A stretch of DNA of 64,000 nucleotides from Lepraria neglecta (lineage: Eukaryota > Ascomycota > Lecanoromycetes > Lecanorales > Stereocaulaceae), in the NCBI GenBank assembly GCA_033220425.1, contig CM065650.1, positions 248,001 to 312,000 on the forward strand, read 5' to 3'. Positions 58,858 through 64,000 of the stretch are shown here, piece by piece (within the stretch, counting starts at the first letter, position 1; each line of letters begins with the position of its first letter). The notes beneath the pieces were generated by a model. That model did no database searches. It was not told where the DNA came from and saw only the letters and a program-made list of their open reading frames with translations. The position numbers and the translations under genes are program-made.

Positions 58858-61651
58858 CTAGGTACTAGCCGTAGGATTATAAGATCGAACTTGAACCCGG
58901 TAAATAGCCGATATTTAGACCTATTTATATATTATTAGAGAAGGAACTTAAGGTACTTCGCGGGTATATTAATAAGAATCTTAAAAAGGGATTTATTTAA
59001 GAATCCAAATTACTAGTAGGTTATCTAATCCTCTTTATACCAAAGAAGGATAGAAGCTTAAGGCTATATATCGACTATCGGAAGTTAAACGATATTACTA
59101 TTAAAAATAGACATCTATTACTAAATATAGGAGAGCTATAGGATCGGCTTAGTAAAGCAAAGATATTTACTAAACTAGATCTTAGAGGCGTATATAATCT
59201 AATTTAGATAAAAGAAGGCGAAGAATAGAAAACTACCTTCTAAACAAGATATAGCTACTATAAGTATCTAGTAATACCGTTTAGACTTACCAACGCACTA
59301 GTAACCTACTAAGTACTTATTAATAATATTATACGAGTATACTTAGATCGAATAGTAATAGCGTACCTCGATAATATACTAATTTATTCTATAAATAAGG
59401 AAGAATACGTTTTATATATATAGGATGTCCCTAGATACCTATTATAAGCGAAACTTCTCCTTAAACTAGAAAAGTACGAATTTTATTAATAGTTAGTAGA
59501 ATTTCTAGGATTTATAGTTAGTATAGAAGGTATTAGTATAAGCCTAGACAAGATTAAAGCTATAGCGGAATAGCCTATACTATAGGATATTAAAGTAGTA
59601 TAAAGCTTCTTAGGATTCGCTAACTTTAATAGGAAGTTTATCGAGGGCTACTTAAAGAAAGTACTACCTCTAATAGATATTATAAAGAAGGATATTAGAT
59701 TTATATAGGGAAAGGACTAATAGAAATTATTCGATATATTAAAGAAAGTATATATAGATCTACTAGTACTCTATATCTTTTAGGCTAACGTACCGGCCTA
59801 TATCGAAATAGATACCTTAGATCTTATAATTAGAGTATATCTATATTAGATAAAAGACTAGAAGTAGTATCTAGTTACCTACTATTTAAGGAAGATATTA
59901 GTAGTAGAATAAAATTATAATATATACGATAAAGAGCTACTTACTATAGTTTATATATTATAGAACTAGTAAATATATATAGAAAGCTACTCGGATCTAA
60001 CTATCTTTACGGATTATAAGAATCTTCTTAATTTTATAATAACGAAGGAGTTAAATAGAAGATAAGTTCGATAGTTAGAACTATTAGATTAATATAAATT
60101 CAAGATAACCTATACCCTAGGAAAAGATAATAGTCGAGTAGATACCCTTAGTAGGCGATCGGACTATATAGAAGAAAAGAATATTATAGAATAACTAATC
60201 CTAAGGAAAGAAGCGGACGGATCGTTAGTACTATACTAGATATTAGCTATAACCCTATATATATTAGGATCTAATATAACTAATAGGATCGTAAAGGTCT
60301 ATAATAATAATATATTCGCGATAAATCTAAAAAAGAATTAATAGAGTTTAGTATTACTTAAATACTAGGATAAAACCTACTTATCTAATATATACGTTAA
60401 AGAAGTAATTAGGGATTACTACAACGACCCTTTATAAGGTTACCCTAGAGTATCTAAGATAATAGAACTCCTAGGACGAGATTACGTAGCGCCGAGGCTT
60501 CGAGCACGCGTTAAACGATATATTAAAGAATATATCAAGTACTAGTAGAATAAGGCGGTATAGTACGCTAAATACGGACAAATATAGTTTACTTCTATAC
60601 TAGATTTACTATAAGATAATATTATAATAGACTTTATAGTTAAACTACTATCTTTAAAGGATCTAGCTATATAATATACCTTTAATTTAATTATAGTTAT
60701 TATAGATAAACTAACGAAGTATATAATTATAATACTATTTAAAGAAACCTATAAAGCGGATTAGTTAGCCTTTATACTACTCGATAAACTAATAAGAGAT
60801 TATAGTATACCGAAATCGATAATATCCGATAGAGATAAGTTATTTACGTCTAACTACTAGAAAACGCTAATAGTAGCGATCGGAACGAAACTTCGGATAT
60901 TAATAGTATATTATCTATAGACTAATAGATAGACGAAATATACGAATTAAATAATAGAAGTATACTTAAGATACTACGTAAACTATAAGCAAAATAACTA
61001 GGTTTTACTACTTCTAATAGTATAACTAGTATATAATAATAAGAGATTAGATATAATAGGACTAACCCTATTCTTTATAAACTTCGGAAAGAATATAAAT
61101 ATATTTCTAGATCTAAGGAAAGGATCTAATATAGAAAAAGCCTTAGTTAAGGTAGAAGAGCTAAAGAATTTATATAAAGATATATAAAGGTCTATTAAGA
61201 GCTCGAATAGTAAGTTAAAGGAATAAGTTAATAGGAAAAGGAAGAATATTCCTTAGCTAAAAGAGGGGGATAAAGTATACCTCCTAACGAAAAATATAAG
61301 AATAACGAGACTAAGTAAGAAACTAGATTATATTAAGGTTAGACTATTCTTAATTAAACGGATTAAGGGACTAGTTAACTATAAACTCTAACTACTACCT
61401 AACGCCAAGGTATATCCGATATTCTATATCTTACTCTTAGAACTAGCGGACTCTAATACGCTACTATAAAAGATATTCTATTATAATATCAAAGAAGAAA
61501 TAGAGTATAAGGTCGAGAGGATCCTAGATAGGAGAAATTAGTTCTATCTAGTTAAATAGAAAGGGTATAATAAAATAGAAAATACCTAGGAACCTCTTAG
61601 GAACCTTGCGGGGAACTATAGGGAATATCTACGAGAGTTCTATCGGAAATA
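58858..61651 (+). pseudogene. E1 pol: RT, RNase H, integrase, chromodomain
   Basis: Resumes after E2. RT has [47 protein letters not shown] and YLDNILIYS (59361-59387; YLDD with one Asp to Asn). RNase H spans about 59750-60250. The integrase zinc region (GYPRVSKIIELLGRDYVAP) is near 60440, its core near 60600-60900. The chromodomain (EYKVERILDRR, FYLVKQKGYNKIENT) is at 61500-61590. Ends TAA 61649. RIP-type stops throughout. Confidence 0.85.
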
Positions 61652-61659
61652 AGAGAAGA

Positions 61660-62166
61660 CTAGTCAAAGCTCTTAGGGACTTCTATCCTGTCGGGGAGAT
61701 CGAATTACTTAGATAAGATATTAAATATTAAATCGCCGGAAGATATAGGAGCGATACGTTAGTCCTTCTCCAGCTCTCTAATATTTTATACTTCTTAGTC
61801 TACTATCTTCTTCTTCTCTTTCTCTATATATTTATATTATATTTAAAGGCACGCCAGCTTAGACTATTTATATAATATCTCTTTTATAAGTCGATCGACC
61901 TTTTTGTAGGAAGATTTTAGCTATAACTATATAGCCTTCCGTTTGGATTCGATGCGACGTATTTCAAGGGGCGATACTATAAGGTTATATTTCCTACTAC
62001 CAGCAACACAGTTAGAATATTAATCGGAATCAGTACCTATTAGGTATTACTTCCCGGTAGCGATATATCGGGAATAAGAACGTATTACTATATTAACCAA
62101 CTTACTGGCCAGTTCCTTCTTACGGATAGCTGGGTTAGAAGATCGTTTAGTACGGTAGGGTAGCAT
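61660..62166 (-). pseudogene. E1 antisense ORF with Zn2Cys6-type spacing
   Basis: ATG 62166 (MLPYRTKRSSNPAIRKKELA) opens a 168-codon frame ending at TAG 61660, nine bases from the pol stop. The six-position cluster has the same x2-x6-x8-x2-x6 spacing as in E2, here read Y, Y, Y, Y, C, Y with two stops between. The following VSPLEIRRIESKRKA is conserved between copies. The first 40 residues are nearly undamaged. Same ORF as 52734-53204 and the fragment at 63136. Confidence 0.7.
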
Positions 62167-62198
62167 AAAGGATAGATGGTTTCTCGAGACGAGAAATC

Positions 62199-62214
62199 TG
62201 GGAGAGGGGGCTAG
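62199..62214 (+). other. Polypurine tract of E1
   Basis: 'tgggagagggggctag' directly before the 3' LTR start, the usual place and composition for plus-strand priming. The same tract precedes the LTR at 63317. Confidence 0.65.
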
Positions 62215-62638
62215 TATTAGAACCAGGGGGTTCTGACAGGACTGTCGCGAAGGACAAGGAACTCCGGATAGGACAAGTTTAGATCGCACGCTAGTGAGCC
62301 GGATCGCGTTGATTACAAGTTGGATCGCGTTAATCAAGAGTTGGATCGCGTTAATCAAGAGTTGGATCGCTACGATCGTAGAAGCTTGGTAGAGTTTCCT
62401 ATTGCTATATGTAAGAGCACTTGCTTACCACTTGGAGCATCGTGCTCAACTTGCTATTCAATTATTTACTACATGCGATAGATCTCTTAGGCTAGGCACT
62501 GAACATATATTACCTAATCATATACCAGACCCGCTTAGCATTACATTGAAGCCTGCTTCACCTCTTATTGGTTGCACCTCCATCCCTATTGAGAATCAAT
62601 CCACCTACGACCGTCGGTACGCAACACGGTTCGTAACA
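62215..62638 (+). repeat. E1 3' LTR (424 bp)
   Basis: Same family as 49415-49817 but retains many CA/TG words and has one extra 21-base tandem unit. Ends GGTTCGTAACA, then CTAGG. Confidence 0.9.
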
Positions 62639-63135
62639 CTAGGGTCTCTTAGTAGTATACTTATCCTTAAGGATACTCAAAGTATTATAAACTATATATT
62701 CCGGTATTATATTACGGATTAATTCTTAATAGGGATAGAGGTACTATAGAGTAAGAGGGTAAAGTAGGCTTCTAGTAATACTAAGCGGGTCTAGTATATA
62801 ATTAGATAATATATATTTAGTGCCTAGCCTAAGAGATCTATTATATATAACTAAATACAAGGTAAGATACGAAGTTAAGCACGATGCTCCAAGTAGTAAG
62901 CAATACTCTGCATATATAGTAATAGGAAATCTATACTAAGCCTTCATGTTTGAACGAGTCGAATATCGATTTATCTAAACTATATCTAAGTTGAACGAGT
63001 CGAATATCGATTTGTCTAAACCATGTCCGAGTCGAACAAGTCGAATATCGATTCGTCTGAACCAGACCCTGCCAAGCCCATGCTAGTTCGTGCGCCCTTG
63101 GCGCGTTCCCGCCAGCATGTCCTTGGCTCGTAACA
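62639..63135 (-). mobile_element. E0 5' end: leader and 5' LTR
   Basis: 62644-62682 ('gtctcttagtagtatactta…') continues the E0 leader interrupted by E1 and matches E2 58358-58406. The LTR (62683-63135, 453 bp) starts TATTATAAACT and ends GTAACA. Its 3' half contains three copies of a 'gaacgagtcgaatatcgatt' unit not found in the E2 LTR. Confidence 0.8.
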
Positions 63136-63628
63136 CGTCTATAAGGTACTATTTACTACTGGCTATATATTAGGAGTACGGACGTATAACGACTTTGGAT
63201 AACTTATAGACTAGCTCCTTTCGACGGATAACTAGGTTAGATAATTATTTAGTACGATAGGGTGGTATAGAGGATGGATGGTTTCTCGGGACGAGAAATC
63301 TAGAGAGGGGAGCTAGTATTAGAACTAGGAGGTTCTAATAGGACCGTCGCGAAGGATAAAGGACTTTAGATAGGATAGATTATAATCGCAATAATCGTAG
63401 TATAAAGTAGTATAATCGTTTTGATTATAAGTTAGATCGCTTTGATCGCTTTGATCGTAATAGCGATCGTTTTAATCATTGCGATCGTAGAGTATTTAGT
63501 ATAGATTTCGTATATCTATATATACGAAGTACTGCTTATTGTTTGGAGTAGTGTACTTAACTTCCTACTTGCTTGTTTACTATATACGATAGATCTCTTA
63601 GGCTAGGTACTAAATATATATTATCTGA
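63136..63628 (+). mobile_element. Older chromovirus remnant (target of E0)
   Basis: Holds the start of the antisense ORF on the minus strand (PPYRTK-stop-LSN…, with Y-x2-Y-x6-Y matching the first half of the zinc-cluster spacing), a polypurine tract, and an LTR from 63317 truncated at about 63628. E0 inserted into its antisense ORF. Confidence 0.75.
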
Positions 63629-64000
63629 CAAGTTAGTGCCCGTAATCTTCACAGAAGATTACCGTAAAAACGGCTATATCTCGCTTATCTTATACTCGAT
63701 TTAGAAAATTTAAGCCTAATTAGAAAGCCCTCTATTTATAGTATATTTTATATATAAAGCTAAGCCCTAACCCTAATATATCGAAAATTATTAAGGGTTA
63801 AATATTTGAGTGCTCCGGAGGCATTTCGGGGGTGACTGCGGTGGTAGCTTCAGGGAACTCCGCAGGCAAAAACATGTTTTCGAGCTTTCCTTAGCCAAAT
63901 CCTAACCAAATTTCAAAATTCGAATGGTGTTAGAAAGTGCATGCTTGGTTCCAAAACTTATAAAATTATGACGATATCATATGACGTATATGGCGCGGGG
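63629..64000. other. Unassigned, AT-rich, with a palindrome
   Basis: 63642-63662 is a perfect palindrome (gtaatcttc-aca-gaagattac), possibly the end of another element that truncated the LTR. Two CCCTAA units occur at 63765-63776. No gene recognised. Confidence 0.4.

Larger units (their letters stand above)
49415..62638 (+). mobile_element. Chromovirus E1 (Ty3/gypsy), split by E2
   Basis: LTRs 49415-49817 and 62215-62638, target duplication CTAGG (49410-49414 and 62639-62643). Internal halves are 49818-52234 and 58858-62214. Removing E2 (6.6 kb, plus one CTAGG) gives about 6.6 kb, a normal length. It sits in the gag region of E0, which is in the opposite orientation. All coding frames are full of RIP-type stops, so it is dead. 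Confidence 0.9.

Noticed and set aside
47480-63628. CpG-methylation decay as the cause of AT-richness
   Set aside because: CG words remain common in the transposons while CA/TG are depleted, the opposite of CpG decay and typical of RIP.
63765-63776. Telomere sequence
   Set aside because: Only two CCCTAA units, within ordinary AT-rich DNA.
1-64000. tRNA or rRNA genes
   Set aside because: I saw no convincing cloverleaf or rRNA core by eye. A covariance-model scan would be decisive; I could not run one.

Overview
This window looks like an accessory, repeat-rich segment of a filamentous ascomycete (Pezizomycotina) chromosome. Visible support: short introns of about 53-66 bases with GTAAGT-like donors and CTAAC-like branch sites; fungal NLR/STAND, HeLo-like, F-box/ankyrin and fungal protein-kinase families; a chromodomain Ty3/gypsy retrotransposon; and pervasive repeat-induced point mutation (RIP). 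RIP shows as Gln codons turned into TAA/TAG, Trp TGG turned into TAG and Cys turned into Tyr. In the transposons CA/TG dinucleotides are almost gone while CG survives. I cannot name the species.

Layout. 1-7.9 kb: degraded frames and two kinase relics (2490-3643, 6156-6926). 8.1-9.2 kb: relic of an unrecognised accessory family. 9.4-12.3 kb and 18.6-20.4 kb: two copies of a segment carrying a C2H2-finger plus EST1/SMG7-like gene. Between them lie a casein-kinase-1 tail, an F-box/ankyrin relic and a long kinase-like relic. 20.8-22.2 kb: an internally deleted Mutator-like element. 23-34.5 kb: relics of a RING protein, an aspartic-protease-like membrane protein and secreted proteins.

34.9-40.1 kb: a TPR-NLR with 17 nearly identical 126-bp repeats, inactivated by RIP-type stops. 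It is divergent from a 312-codon HeLo-like coiled-coil gene that has no premature stop. Both seem to carry a short similar motif of the kind used for amyloid signalling between fungal NLRs and their effectors. 41-47.2 kb: F-box/ankyrin and FHA-kinase relics and three hypothetical frames. 47.5-63.6 kb: a nest of one chromovirus family. Copy E2 lies inside E1, E1 inside E0, and E0 inside an older remnant. A separate 557-bp inverted-repeat element sits in E0.

Almost no gene here reads through intact, so the window is best read as a graveyard of duplicated accessory genes shaped by RIP. The strongest leads are the NLR/HeLo gene pair, an antisense frame with Gal4-type Zn2Cys6 cysteine spacing repeated in the retrotransposon copies, and the shared CCTAGG insertion site of two copies.
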